Shown here: piece by piece, positions 35,101 to 44,641 of the stretch
How the letters are laid out: each line of letters begins with the position of its first letter
Numbering within the stretch: the stretch's first letter is position 1
Assembly: GCA_019240475.1 (NCBI GenBank)
Contig: JAFAYI010000025.1
Location: 1-64,000 of the forward strand
Reading direction: 5' to 3'
Source of the DNA: Acidobacteriaceae bacterium
GTDB taxonomy: Bacteria; Acidobacteriota; Terriglobia; Bryobacterales; Bryobacteraceae
DNA: 64,000 nt
Position numbers and translations under genes: made by a program
The notes under the pieces: generated by a model
Seen by the model: the letters and a program-made list of their open reading frames with translations, nothing else
Told to the model about the DNA's origin: nothing
Database searches by the model: none

Positions 35101-36984
35101 ATGACCGCCGCTGAACCTATTACACTCACTCGCGCCGCTGAATTCCGGAAGAAGCTGGAAACGAAGATTGTGGTTGCCGATGGGGCGATGGGGACGATGC
35201 TCTACGCCAAGGGCATTTTCATCAATCGCTGCTTCGACGAACTGAATCTTTCGGCGCCGCAACTGGTGAAAGAAATTCATCAGGAATACGTCCGGGCCGG
35301 GGCGGAGTTGATTGAGACTAACACGTTCGGTGGGAACCGCGTACGGCTGGGCGCGTTCGGGCTAGCCGAAAAGCTGAGAGCTATCAACCAAGCCGGAGTC
35401 CGGCTGGCGCGCGAGGCGGCGGGCGAGCGGGCGTTCGTGGCGGGAGCGCTGGGGCCCTTGGGCACGCAGATTGAGCCGCTCGGGCCGATGTCGTTCGCCG
35501 AGGCGCGAGAGGTTTTCAGAGAGCAGGCCGAAGCGCTGGTAGGGGCGGGCGTGGACGCGCTGGTGCTCGAGACGTTTTACGAGCTGAACGAATTGCGCGA
35601 AGCCATCTACGCGGCGCGGGAAGCGGCGGGCGACCGGATGGCGATTCTCGCACAGGTCACGGTGAACGACGACGGAGCGCTGCGCGACGGCACTGGCGCC
35701 TTCACGTTTACTAAGCATCTGAACGAATGGCCCGTGGACGTGATCGGAGTGAATTGCTCGGCGGGTCCCAAGGTGGTGCTCGAGACCATTGAGAAGATGG
35801 CGGCGCTGACGAGCAAGCCGCTGAGCGCGATGCCGAACGCGGGCTTGCCGGCGACGGTGGAAGGCCGCAACATTTATTTATGCTCGCCCGAATACATGGC
35901 GCAATATGCGCGGCGATTCCTGCAGGTGGGCGTGCGAGTGGTGGGCGGTTGTTGCGGGACGACGCCCGAGCATATCAAGCTGATCTGCGGAGACGTGCGT
36001 TCGCTGCAGCCGGTGCAGACGCGGGCCACGCCGGCCGATTTGCCGGAAGAGCCGGCGGCCAAGAGCAAGCGGCTGGCGAAGCTGCCGGTGGGCGAGAAAT
36101 CGAAGCTTGGCGCGAAGCTGGCGGCGGGCAAGTTCGTGGCGTTTGTGGAGATTCTGCCGCCGCGCGGCGTGGACGCTTCGAGAGAAATCGCCGGAGCGCG
36201 GCTTTGCGGCGAGAACGGGATCGATTGCATCAACGTTCCCGACGGCCCGCGGGCGAGCGCGAGGCTCAGCGCGCAGGTCACTTGCCAGTTGATTCAACAG
36301 CACGCGGGCATCGAAGCCGTCATGCACTTCTGCTGCCGCGACCGGAACCTGCTGAGCATTCAGTCGGAGCTGTTGGGAGCGCATACGATGGGTGTGCGCA
36401 ACCTGATCTGCATCACGGGCGATCCGCCCCGAATGGGCCTCTATCCGGATGCGACCGCGGTGTTCGACGTGGACGCAATTGGGCTGACCAACGTGGTCAA
36501 TAACCTCAACCAGGGTTTGGATATCGGCGGCAATCCCATTGGCTCGCAGACGTCGCTGTTGATCGGCGTCGGCGCAAACCCGGGCGCGCTGAACCTGGAA
36601 GAAGAGATGAGGCGGCTAGCCTGGAAGGTGGAGGCGGGCGCCGAGTATGTGGTGACCCAGCCGGTGTTCGATTTGAATCTTCTGGAACGGTTCGTGAAGC
36701 GGACCGAGCAGTTCAAGCTGCCGGTCATCGCCGGCATTTGGCCGCTGACGAGTTTCCGGAACGCGGAATTTATGGTGAATGAGCTGCGGGTGCCGGTTCC
36801 ACAGCCATTCATGGAGCGCATGCGCCGAGCCGATAGCGCCGAGAAGGCCCGTGCGGAGGGCATTCTGATCGGCCGCGAGATGGCGGCGCGCGCGCGTTCG
36901 GTTGTGCAGGGCGTGCAACTAAGCGCGCCATTCGGCCGCTACGACATGGCCATTCAAGTTGCCGAGGCGCTGGGGGAACGTTAA
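35101..36984 (+). CDS. Bifunctional homocysteine S-methyltransferase / 5,10-methylenetetrahydrofolate reductase
   Basis: A 627-residue two-domain enzyme like YitJ of Bacillus. The N-terminal domain (about 1-310) methylates homocysteine; its zinc cysteines are in GVNCSAGP and GGCCGTTPEH, and VADGAMGTMLY is the family start. The C-terminal domain (about 345-620) is a MetF-type reductase that forms 5-methyl-THF, with EILPPRG, HFCCRDRN, ICITGDPP and YVVTQPVFD. An in-frame GTG at 35014 would add 29 residues of unnatural sequence, so the ATG at 35101 is chosen. With MetXW elsewhere in the window it serves methionine synthesis. I found no SAM or cobalamin riboswitch upstream. Confidence 0.92.
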   Translation: MTAAEPITLTRAAEFRKKLETKIVVADGAMGTMLYAKGIFINRCFDELNLSAPQLVKEIHQEYVRAGAELIETNTFGGNRVRLGAFGLAEKLRAINQAGVRLAREAAGERAFVAGALGPLGTQIEPLGPMSFAEAREVFREQAEALVGAGVDALVLETFYELNELREAIYAAREAAGDRMAILAQVTVNDDGALRDGTGAFTFTKHLNEWPVDVIGVNCSAGPKVVLETIEKMAALTSKPLSAMPNAGLPATVEGRNIYLCSPEYMAQYARRFLQVGVRVVGGCCGTTPEHIKLICGDVRSLQPVQTRATPADLPEEPAAKSKRLAKLPVGEKSKLGAKLAAGKFVAFVEILPPRGVDASREIAGARLCGENGIDCINVPDGPRASARLSAQVTCQLIQQHAGIEAVMHFCCRDRNLLSIQSELLGAHTMGVRNLICITGDPPRMGLYPDATAVFDVDAIGLTNVVNNLNQGLDIGGNPIGSQTSLLIGVGANPGALNLEEEMRRLAWKVEAGAEYVVTQPVFDLNLLERFVKRTEQFKLPVIAGIWPLTSFRNAEFMVNELRVPVPQPFMERMRRADSAEKARAEGILIGREMAARARSVVQGVQLSAPFGRYDMAIQVAEALGER

Positions 36985-37032
36985 ACTGACGAAATCCTGC
37001 GCCGCTCGGCGGAGAATCGAGCACCGCCTGAC

Positions 37033-37671
37033 GTGGCAACCGATCTGATCCAAGTCGACGTAGAGAATCCGTACCCTGGCGCGATCGAGCGCGCGGTGGA
37101 GGAAGTGGCTCGCGGCCGCGTGGTGGGCGTGCCGACAGACGCGTTGTACACCCTCGTGGCGGATCCGCTGAATCTGAAAGCGGTGGGGCGTGTCTTTGCG
37201 GCGAAGGGCCGGGAGACGGAACGGGCGCTCCCGCTGGCCGTTTCAGATGTCATGATGGCCGAGGAGCTGGGCAAGGAACTGAGCAGCCGGTTTTATATTC
37301 TCGCGCGGCACTTTTGGCCGGGGCCGCTGACGATGATTGTTCCAGCCTCGGCGAAGGTTCCTCTGAAGGTCACGGGCAACACCGGGCGGCTCGCGATGCG
37401 CCACACAAATTCGAATGTGCTGAACGCGATGATCGAGAAAACGGGCCATGCGCTGATTGCGACGAGCGCCAACATTTCGGGCCAGCCGACCATATCGAGC
37501 GGGATCGAACTGTTCGCGGCGATGGACGGCCGCCTGGACCTGGTTCTGGATGGCGGACTCTGCATGGGCGCGGGCTCGACTACGGTGGACATTACCGAGC
37601 CCTATTGGCGCGTGATCAAGGAAGGCGCCATATCTGAGAGAGAAATTGCCGAACGGCTGCAAGGGACGTAA
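37033..37671 (+). CDS. L-threonylcarbamoyladenylate synthase (Sua5/YciO/TsaC family)
   Basis: Makes threonylcarbamoyl-AMP, used with TsaB/D/E to form t6A37 in ANN-decoding tRNAs. The 212-residue protein has the family motifs: VVGVPTDALYTLVADP, the ATP-binding KGRETERALPL, HFWPGPLTMIV, RHTNSN and LIATSANISGQP. It lacks the extra C-terminal Sua5 domain, so it is the short TsaC/YciO form; some YciO members do not make t6A. The start is GTG at 37033. It lies 48 bases after the methyltransferase/MTHFR gene and may be co-transcribed with it. Confidence 0.85.
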   Translation: MATDLIQVDVENPYPGAIERAVEEVARGRVVGVPTDALYTLVADPLNLKAVGRVFAAKGRETERALPLAVSDVMMAEELGKELSSRFYILARHFWPGPLTMIVPASAKVPLKVTGNTGRLAMRHTNSNVLNAMIEKTGHALIATSANISGQPTISSGIELFAAMDGRLDLVLDGGLCMGAGSTTVDITEPYWRVIKEGAISEREIAERLQGT

Positions 37672-37751
37672 CGCGGCGGTTATATTGAGCGCCCGCGCAG
37701 CGTCTACCAGTTGAGCCCGCCGGAACTCAGTGCCGAAGCCAATACGCGGGC

Positions 37752-37756
37752 GGAGG
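37752..37756 (+). promoter_or_regulatory. Shine-Dalgarno site that decides the Gfo/Idh/MocA start
   Basis: GGAGG lies six bases before the GTG at 37763. It supports that GTG over the in-frame GTG at 37730, and the resulting protein begins close to a Tat signal as expected. Confidence 0.6.
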
Positions 37757-37762
37757 ACGATT

Positions 37763-39301
37763 GTGAAATACCACGAAATAACTAGACGCCATTTCTTCTA
37801 TGGCACGCTGCTGGCGGGCGCTGTCCCGCTGGGAGGCTTCGGCAGCACGCCGTCGCTGAAATCGCTGGGCTACAAATCTCCTAATGAGAAGCTGAACATC
37901 GCCTCCATTGGCGCGGGCGGTAAGGCGACCAGCGACATCAAAGGATGCGCGCTCACCGAGAACATCGTCGCATTATGCGATGTGGACGATAAACGAGCAG
38001 CGGAAACCTATCAAGCCTATCCGAACGTGCCGAAGTACCGCGACTTTCGGGCCATGCTCGACAAGCAGGGCGCCGAGATCGACGCAGTGATCGTGACGAT
38101 TCCCGATTTCATGCACGCAACGGCCGCGATCCATGCCATGGAGCGTGGGAAACATGTGTATGTGCAGAAGCCGCTGGCGCATACCGTCTGGGAATGCCGG
38201 CAATTGGCGGAAGCCGCGGTGAAGTACAACGTGGTGACGCAGATGGGCAATCAAGGCTACTCCAACGAAGGGACGCGGCAGTGCGCGGAGATGATCTGGT
38301 CGGGTGAGATCGGCAATGTGACGGAAGTGCACGCCTGGACGAACCGGCCGGTATGGCCGCAAGGTCTGCCCGATCTGCCGCCGCCCATGCCGGCGCCTTC
38401 CACCCTCGATTGGGACCTGTGGCTTGGGATCGAAAGCGAGCGGCCCTACAGCGATAAGTATCTGCCGTTTGCCTGGCGCGGATTTTACGATTTCGGTTCC
38501 GGGGCGTTAGGCGATATGGCGTGCCACATTCTGGGCGCGCCGAATCTGGCGCTGAAGCTGGGCGCGCCGGAGAGCGTGGAGTGCATCAAGCTCGAAGGCA
38601 AGAGCGATTACTACTATCCGGCAAAAGCCGTGATCCGGTTCGATTTTCCCGCGCGAGGGGACATGCCCCCGGTTAAGGTCTTCTGGTACGACGCGATGAT
38701 GGAGCAGCCGGACATCCCCGGTATTCCTAAAGACGAGATCCTGGGCGATCTGCCGAGGGAGCGGCGCGGTCATCTTCGAACGGGCCTCAACCCACCCGAG
38801 AGTCAACCCATTGGGGGAGTATTTACGGACGCGTTCTTTTCGCCCGAGCCGCAGGCCGAGGAGCCGCGTCCCGCGCCGCCGGCGCCGCGCGCCAACGACG
38901 CAGACGCGCAAAGGGAGAGCGAGATCGCGCGGCGAATCAATAAAGGTAGCAACGGCAGCGTGTTTGTCGGTGACAAAGGATTCATCACGACGGGCACCTA
39001 CGGCGAGTGGACTCGGTTGATACCGGTTGAGAAGATGCGTGATTACAAATTCCCGCCGGAGTTGCTGACGCGCTCGCCGGGGCATTATCGCGATTGGATT
39101 CGCGCCTGCAAGGGCGGCGATCCGGCGTGCTCGAACTTCTCCGTTGCCGCGCCGTTTACCGAGTGGGTCACATTGGGCGTCCTGGCGCTTCGCTTTCAGG
39201 GCAAGCTGGAATGGGACAGCGCGAAAATGCGAGTGGCAAATAACTCGGAAGCCGATAAGCTCCTAAAGCCGAAGTTTCGAAAAGGTTGGAGCCTGGCGTA
39301 G
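37763..39301 (+). CDS. Tat-exported Gfo/Idh/MocA family oxidoreductase
   Basis: A 512-residue NAD(P)-dependent sugar oxidoreductase-like protein exported by the Tat path (ITRRHFFYGTLLAGAVPLGG). The Rossmann half has LNIASIGAGGKATSDI, the conserved EKP-type motif appears as VYVQKPLAHTV, and the C-terminal half contains the extended inserts typical of secreted Planctomycetes/Acidobacteria members. A Pro/Glu-rich stretch (about 360-395) forms a disordered loop. These proteins often act on glycosides in the periplasm with tightly bound cofactor; the substrate here is unknown. No transporter or isomerase genes are adjacent. Confidence 0.87.
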   Translation: MKYHEITRRHFFYGTLLAGAVPLGGFGSTPSLKSLGYKSPNEKLNIASIGAGGKATSDIKGCALTENIVALCDVDDKRAAETYQAYPNVPKYRDFRAMLDKQGAEIDAVIVTIPDFMHATAAIHAMERGKHVYVQKPLAHTVWECRQLAEAAVKYNVVTQMGNQGYSNEGTRQCAEMIWSGEIGNVTEVHAWTNRPVWPQGLPDLPPPMPAPSTLDWDLWLGIESERPYSDKYLPFAWRGFYDFGSGALGDMACHILGAPNLALKLGAPESVECIKLEGKSDYYYPAKAVIRFDFPARGDMPPVKVFWYDAMMEQPDIPGIPKDEILGDLPRERRGHLRTGLNPPESQPIGGVFTDAFFSPEPQAEEPRPAPPAPRANDADAQRESEIARRINKGSNGSVFVGDKGFITTGTYGEWTRLIPVEKMRDYKFPPELLTRSPGHYRDWIRACKGGDPACSNFSVAAPFTEWVTLGVLALRFQGKLEWDSAKMRVANNSEADKLLKPKFRKGWSLA

Positions 39302-39345
39302 CCGGGTTCGGCCGCGACTTACGGACCTCGGCTCGCCGCGCGAAG

Positions 39346-40443
39346 TTAGTTCGGCAGTGTCCAGATCTTCAGAGTATTAACGACATCGTCGACGGCCGCA
39401 AGGCGCCGGTCGTCCTCGCGGCCATGTAGGGCCAAGCCGAATGCTCCACCTTGGCCGCCGAGGTCAACCGAATACTGCGCGACAAAATGTCCGGCTCTGG
39501 TGAACTCGACCAGTTCGCTCGGTTGGTTCGGATTGCCGTTGATGGCGTCTCCGTTGGAGGTAATCAGGTCGCCGTTGTGGGCGAGAATGAGACCCAGCGG
39601 GCCTCGCAGGCGAGCATCGTCGCGGAAGACCAATGCGCCTCTGTCTTCCGGGTCTTCACGATGAAGCGCGTGGCGCACGGCGTAAATGGCGTTGTCTTCG
39701 GTTGAGGCGACATAGAGCAGATCCTGCTCCACGTCCAAGGCGAGCCCGGTGGGGCCGACCACGAGAGCTGCTGGATCGCCGCGATGGGAATAGCCGCGGG
39801 CGATGAGCGTCGCCTGGTCCAGATAGATGGCGTCCCCGTTTTCGGAAATGTCGAAATCGAGGCGCGATACTGTGCCGTTGAGAACGCTCGATACGAAGAC
39901 GATGGCCCGCGAGCCGTAGTCGACAGCGGCGAGATCCCAGGGACCATCGAGGAAGGTCGAATCGGAAAAGGTTGCGATCGTCTTGCCCCAACGATTCACC
40001 GCGATCAGCGAGCCTTGCTGAATAGTCTCGAAGCTGCCGTCTTTGGTGGGAACATTGCCGACGAGAACAACGCCGCTCTTGAGGACTGCCAGAGCAGTGC
40101 TGAGCCCCAGTCCTTTGTGGCCCTGGAAAAACAGAGACGGATGCCCATCCGCGGCGATTGAAACGATGGTGGACCCGGTTCCTTGAAGGTTCTGCGAATT
40201 GTTGAAGTTGGAGACCAGGATATCGCCGGGGTGAATGGCGCCGCCGGAAGCGAAATCGTGCGGGACGAAAGCGACTCCGTAGGGATTGACGTCGCCGTTG
40301 GCGGGGACGGTGTTGGCTACGACGAGCGCGCTATGAGGTAACTGGGGCAAGATAGGCGCGCAGTCGTTAGCGGCGGAGACCGCGGCACCCGCAAACAGCA
40401 GAGCCAAGGCAGCCGGAGTAAGTGTAAAGGCGAGTTTGTGCAT
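39346..40443 (-). CDS. Exported beta-propeller protein (NHL/SMP-30-like), unknown function
   Basis: A signal peptide (about 1-24, MHKLAFTLTPAALALLFAGA) precedes about 340 residues with repeated units such as NPYGVAFVPHDF, GPWDLAAVDYG, GPTGLALDVEQDLLYVAST and GPLGLILAHNGDLITSNGD. The recurring G-x-A/G-L-A-x-D pattern followed by L-Y/V-V indicates a six-bladed NHL or SMP-30-like propeller. No catalytic residues can be assigned. AGAGGTGTCTC gives a good ribosome-binding site. It follows the aminotransferase gene on the same strand after a 100-base gap that probably has its own promoter. Confidence 0.75.
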   Translation of the reverse strand: MHKLAFTLTPAALALLFAGAAVSAANDCAPILPQLPHSALVVANTVPANGDVNPYGVAFVPHDFASGGAIHPGDILVSNFNNSQNLQGTGSTIVSIAADGHPSLFFQGHKGLGLSTALAVLKSGVVLVGNVPTKDGSFETIQQGSLIAVNRWGKTIATFSDSTFLDGPWDLAAVDYGSRAIVFVSSVLNGTVSRLDFDISENGDAIYLDQATLIARGYSHRGDPAALVVGPTGLALDVEQDLLYVASTEDNAIYAVRHALHREDPEDRGALVFRDDARLRGPLGLILAHNGDLITSNGDAINGNPNQPSELVEFTRAGHFVAQYSVDLGGQGGAFGLALHGREDDRRLAAVDDVVNTLKIWTLPN

Positions 40444-40543
40444 GAGACACCTCTATGTTTGTGCCAAATGTAAACCCTCACGGGGCTGATAATTGCTACG
40501 ATCTAGTAAATGATTTGTAAATTCCTGAGCGCTGTACTAACAA

Positions 40544-41890
40544 TTACTCTTCCACTTGTTCGTCAGCGATCGTCAGAGCCCTGTCGAAGGCTTGAATGCC
40601 CAGATCTATCTCGTTCTTTTCAATGATTAAGGGCGGCGCGATAACGAAATGGCTGATCCAGGAATTGACAATTACACCCGACTTGAGCATCTCCCCGACA
40701 ATTTTATCTACAAGAAGTGGTTTTCCGGACACTTTATCGGCCTTGGTGTTGAACGGTTTCTTGGTGCTTCGATTCTTCACGAGCTCGATGGCCCAGAATA
40801 GACCCAAGCCGCGAACGTCGCCGATGGAGGGATGCTTCGCTCGAAGCGCCGCGAGCTGTTCGCCGAGATAGCCGCCCATCTCTCGGGCGCGTTCCACCAG
40901 GTTCATTCGCTGCATTTCGCGGATGGCGGCGACGGCGGGAGCAAGCGTCAACGGGTGAGCTTCGTACGTGTGGCCGTGGGCGAAGAAGTGGTCTTCAAAG
41001 TAATCGGCAATACGCGCCGTTGTAGCGCAAAGCCCCAGCGGGATGTACGCGGACGTGATGCCTTTGGCGGTCACCAGAATGTCGGGCTGCACGTTCCAAT
41101 GGTCGAAGGCAAACCATTTACCGGTGCGGCCCCACCCGGTCATGACCTCGTCGGCGATGAGGAGCACGCCGTGGCGGTCGCAGATGCGGCGCAGCCGCGG
41201 CATGTATTCGGGCGGCGGAACCAGAACGCCGTTAGTGCCGACAATGGGCTCGACGATCACGGCGGCGACGTCGTTCTCGTTTTCAACGATGTGTTCGAGG
41301 TAGTCGGCGCATGCGATATCGCATTCGGGGTAGCGGTGGCGGATCGGGCAGTTATAGCAGTTCACCTCGGGCGCGAAGACGAAGCCTTGGCCTTTGGCGG
41401 AAGGCTCGGCGGCCCAGCGGCGCGGGTCTCCGGTGGCCCCGATGGAAGCCGTAGTCGAGCCGTGGTAGGAGCGGTAGCGGGAAACGATTTTCGATTTCCC
41501 CGTGAACATGCGGGCGATCTTGAACGCAGCTTCGTTGGCTTCGGTGCCGGAAGTCGTGAAGAAAAACTTGTTGAGGCCTTGAGGAAGAACCTCTAGCAGC
41601 AACTGGCTCAACTCGACGCGCACATCGGTCGCGTAGCCCGGCGCGATGTAGGCGAGCGCGCGGGCCTGGGCGCCGATGGCGGAGATGACCGCGCTGTTCT
41701 TATGCCCGAGGTTGACGCACATCAGTTGCGCCGAGAAATCCAGATAGCGTTTGCCTGCTCCATCTACGATGAAGCAGCCTTCGGCATCGACGATATTGAG
41801 AGGCGTCCATCCCTTCTGAAAGCGCCAGGTGCCGTAATTGAGTTTGCGAGTAAGTTCGGAAATTTCGCTCGGAGATAAAGAGGTGGGCAT
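40544..41890 (-). CDS. Class III PLP-dependent aminotransferase
   Basis: A 448-residue omega-aminotransferase. The PLP lysine is in LVTAKGITSAYIPLG, the Asp that holds the pyridine ring in LIADEVMTGWGRTG, and the phosphate-binding SGTEANEAAFKIAR and SYHGSTTASIG segments are present. An extra cysteine cluster (CYNCPIRHRYPECDIAC) is inserted near residue 190, as in taurine- and putrescine-pyruvate-type members. The gene starts 13 bases after the FAD oxidoreductase gene, so they are one operon. Pairing with a spermidine dehydrogenase-like enzyme suggests a polyamine or diamine substrate; that is inference. Confidence 0.88.
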   Translation of the reverse strand: MPTSLSPSEISELTRKLNYGTWRFQKGWTPLNIVDAEGCFIVDGAGKRYLDFSAQLMCVNLGHKNSAVISAIGAQARALAYIAPGYATDVRVELSQLLLEVLPQGLNKFFFTTSGTEANEAAFKIARMFTGKSKIVSRYRSYHGSTTASIGATGDPRRWAAEPSAKGQGFVFAPEVNCYNCPIRHRYPECDIACADYLEHIVENENDVAAVIVEPIVGTNGVLVPPPEYMPRLRRICDRHGVLLIADEVMTGWGRTGKWFAFDHWNVQPDILVTAKGITSAYIPLGLCATTARIADYFEDHFFAHGHTYEAHPLTLAPAVAAIREMQRMNLVERAREMGGYLGEQLAALRAKHPSIGDVRGLGLFWAIELVKNRSTKKPFNTKADKVSGKPLLVDKIVGEMLKSGVIVNSWISHFVIAPPLIIEKNEIDLGIQAFDRALTIADEQVEE

Positions 41891-41903
41891 GTAAGTCGAC
41901 GAG

Positions 41904-43862
41904 TTAGCTGCGAGTTAGTAAATCCTGGACCGCGCGGTGGGCTTGATCGATTGCGCCGTCAGTATAAGCGTAAGCTCCCGCGTCCGAATTGGCGATAGCG
42001 ATCCGGCCAAAAGGCTGGCGGGCCGCCACGCAGGGCAACGGACCGCCTTCGAGCCAGAACTTGTCCCAAAGAGAATTGTATTGGTATGCATAACCGTGCG
42101 GCCAGCGGTTGACCGTGATGGCCGCGATGTCGCGCCCCGGGTCAAAACCGCCGCCAGACAGCATGCGCGCGAGTTGATCGCGAATGTTGCGCTCGAAGGT
42201 TTCAAAGCTCGTATTGAAAAGGTCGAGGCGGCCGGCGCGGTGCTGCGCTCGGGAGGGCAAGCCGGGCAGGGTGGGAACTCTCTGCATGTGCACGAGGATT
42301 GAATCGGAAGGACGGCGCGGGCATTTGTAATTGCCGATGCTGACCGGCAGGTCGAGATTGACTTCGCTATGAAAGCTGCCGGGCGCATAAATCGAACTGA
42401 CGCCCAATCTCTGGAACGCGTTCCAGTTACGAATGAGAACGTTGGTGTATACCAACGGCGCCTTGGCCGCGGAAGCAAGCGCAGTCTTCTGTTCGGCGGG
42501 CAGCTCGGCGCAGATATAGGGAATCATGAGGTGCCAGCAGGCGAGAATGCACTTACTCGCTCGGACGGTCTGCAGTTTGCCGAGCCGCGAATACGTGATT
42601 TCAACGCTCTTTGCGGAGGCTGGATGGCCCGCGTGACGCACGCGCACAACGGTGCTGTTCAAGCGAATGCGCGTCGGGCGGTGTAGCTTATCGAGCGCGG
42701 CGAAATTGGTTCGCGCCGTGACAACATCCCGCGCATTCGAGCCGGGGACAGCGTCGGGAATGAGCTCGCGCACCAACAGGCGCGCAATGGAAGAGTTGCC
42801 GTCCGGAAAGTGATAGAAATACCGCTCGCCTTCTTCGGTGCGGATCGCGTCGCGGTTCTGGCCGGGGCCGGGCGCGGGGTCCAGGTCCATGCCGTCGAAG
42901 CCGGGGAATCCTAAGCCCCAGGCGTCCTGCGCCGAGACGGCGTCGATTCCGAGTCCGAATAAGCTGTACGGGCGGGCTTGAAAATACTTGACCACGTCAG
43001 GATGCGCGCCCATGGGCCCGGTGAGAAACGCGGCGTAGCTGACGCGCGCCATGCGGGCTTTCTTCTGATCTGAGGCGAGGCCGGGAAGATAGTCTTTCTT
43101 CTCTTCGTAAAGCCGGCGGAGATCGCGCTTGGCGGCGTCGGCGATGGGCGCGGCGTCGAAGAAGATCTTCCACCGTTGATCGGCAGTCTGCTTCGGGGCG
43201 GGATCGCAATACCAATCGGGTCGCGGCTCAACCACGAGCGCGTCCTTGCCGAAGGTCTCTTTGTCGAAGAAAACGGAGGGGCTGAGGCCGAGCGAAGGAT
43301 ACAGATCGCGGTCGAACACGCGAGTCGTGGAGGAGACGTCGATGCCCAGCTCGGCGATTACCTGCTTGGCGACCGCACTATAGGGCTGCGGGCTTTCGAT
43401 GGCGAAAGTGCCGCCATAGCCGAGCAGCATTCGTCCCGTTTGACGGAATTCGTTGCGCTTGGCGTGGCCGCCGAAATCGTCGTGATTTTCGAGGATGAGA
43501 ATGCGGGCGGCGGGACCCGCCGCTTTGCGATAGAAGCGCGCAGCGGCGAGGCCGCTGATGCCTCCGCCGACGATGGCGAGTTCATAGTCTTCGCCCGTAG
43601 CCGCTGGGGCGCCGGCGGTCTGCCAAAAATCGTTGTCGCGCAAGGAGTGGGGGACTTTGTAGATTTCGTCATGATCGCCGCGCATGCCGGTGAGCATGGG
43701 CGGGTAATAATCGGGCGCAAGTTCGGGAGCGGCGGGATCCGCCTCGCTTGCCGGCAACCGGGAGGCGCTCGCGAGCGCGGCCGCCGAGACCGCAAAGCCG
43801 TTCAAAAAGTCGCGCCGAGTGACGCGGCGATGCATGCCAAGCTCGCGATCGTAAGGCGTCAT
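41904..43862 (-). CDS. Tat-exported FAD-dependent amine oxidoreductase, spermidine dehydrogenase-like
   Basis: A 652-residue flavoprotein. The Tat signal is VTRRDFLNGFAVSAAALASA. The dinucleotide-binding motif AIVGGGISGLAAARFYRKA, then ILILENHDDFGGHAKRNEF, gives the FAD site, and a C-terminal FAD contact lies near DAGAYAYTDGAIDQAHRAV. The overall length and the segments GYGGTFAIESP, MDLDPAPGPGQNRDAIRTEE and YFYHFPDGNSSIARLLVREL fit the spermidine dehydrogenase (SpdH)-like family. It probably oxidises an amine in the periplasm. An alternative ATG at residue 10 is possible. It heads the operon with the class III aminotransferase. Confidence 0.85.
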   Translation of the reverse strand: MTPYDRELGMHRRVTRRDFLNGFAVSAAALASASRLPASEADPAAPELAPDYYPPMLTGMRGDHDEIYKVPHSLRDNDFWQTAGAPAATGEDYELAIVGGGISGLAAARFYRKAAGPAARILILENHDDFGGHAKRNEFRQTGRMLLGYGGTFAIESPQPYSAVAKQVIAELGIDVSSTTRVFDRDLYPSLGLSPSVFFDKETFGKDALVVEPRPDWYCDPAPKQTADQRWKIFFDAAPIADAAKRDLRRLYEEKKDYLPGLASDQKKARMARVSYAAFLTGPMGAHPDVVKYFQARPYSLFGLGIDAVSAQDAWGLGFPGFDGMDLDPAPGPGQNRDAIRTEEGERYFYHFPDGNSSIARLLVRELIPDAVPGSNARDVVTARTNFAALDKLHRPTRIRLNSTVVRVRHAGHPASAKSVEITYSRLGKLQTVRASKCILACWHLMIPYICAELPAEQKTALASAAKAPLVYTNVLIRNWNAFQRLGVSSIYAPGSFHSEVNLDLPVSIGNYKCPRRPSDSILVHMQRVPTLPGLPSRAQHRAGRLDLFNTSFETFERNIRDQLARMLSGGGFDPGRDIAAITVNRWPHGYAYQYNSLWDKFWLEGGPLPCVAARQPFGRIAIANSDAGAYAYTDGAIDQAHRAVQDLLTRS

Positions 43863-43903
43863 GCGGGAGTACGGAAGCCTAGACTAGCACAAGGGCCGAG
43901 CGA

Positions 43904-44641
43904 TCACGGCTCGCGCTCCGCCGGAGCGTTCAAGGCGGCGAGATCTTCGGGACGGCCTACATCGCGCCATGCGCCCGCGATAGGCGAGATTCGAAGCTCG
44001 TCTCCCTCGGCGAGCATCAGGTCGAGCGCGGAAGTGAGTTCGTATTCATTGCGCTGCGACGGAACGACCCGATCGAGATAGTCGAACAGAACGGGACGGA
44101 AGGCGTAAAGGCCGGCGCTGTTCCAGTGGGTGGTGGAGGCGCCGCGGGGCGGTTTCTCGACGATGTTTAGAATGCGGCCGCGATCCTCGTAAACAGCGGC
44201 GCCCTGCCAAGGATCGTCGACTGCTTTGACGGCCAGCACGGCCGCGGCGGCAGGGTGATCGCGCAGAGTTTCGGCGCAGCGAGTGTATTCGATGGAGTCG
44301 CAAAGGATGTCGGCGTAGGTGAGCAGGAAGGGTTCGCCGGATGTGAAGCCGCGAGCGAGTTGCGCGGCCGAGCCGGTGCCATTCACAATTTCCTGCACGC
44401 GAAATTCGATGGCGAGCGGAGAACTGCGGAAATGCCGCTCGATCGATTCGTGGCGGTAGCCCACGACGATCAGGAATCGCTCGATGCCGGCGGAAGCGAG
44501 CCGCTCGAGAATGTGTTCCAGCATCGGTTTGCCTTGAATGGGCAGCATGGGTTTGGGAGTTTCTTCCGTGATGGCGCCCATGCGCGTGCCTTTGCCCGCG
44601 GCGAGCGCCACGGCGCGGCGGATGAATGGTGAGCTGTTCAT
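43904..44641 (-). CDS. Sugar-1-phosphate nucleotidyltransferase
   Basis: A 245-residue GT-A fold nucleotidyltransferase of the RfbA/GlmU/RmlA class. It has the signature ALAAGKGTRMGAIT...TPKPMLPIQGKPMLEH, the metal-binding LTYADILCD and VEKPP, and AGLYAFRP. The sugar and base cannot be told by eye. The ATG at 44641 overlaps the kinase stop in ATGA, so the two are translationally coupled. A long open frame continues upstream inside the kinase gene in the wrong frame and is not part of this protein. Coupling to a sugar kinase implies that it activates the kinase product to an NDP-sugar. Confidence 0.87.
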   Translation of the reverse strand: MNSSPFIRRAVALAAGKGTRMGAITEETPKPMLPIQGKPMLEHILERLASAGIERFLIVVGYRHESIERHFRSSPLAIEFRVQEIVNGTGSAAQLARGFTSGEPFLLTYADILCDSIEYTRCAETLRDHPAAAAVLAVKAVDDPWQGAAVYEDRGRILNIVEKPPRGASTTHWNSAGLYAFRPVLFDYLDRVVPSQRNEYELTSALDLMLAEGDELRISPIAGAWRDVGRPEDLAALNAPAEREP

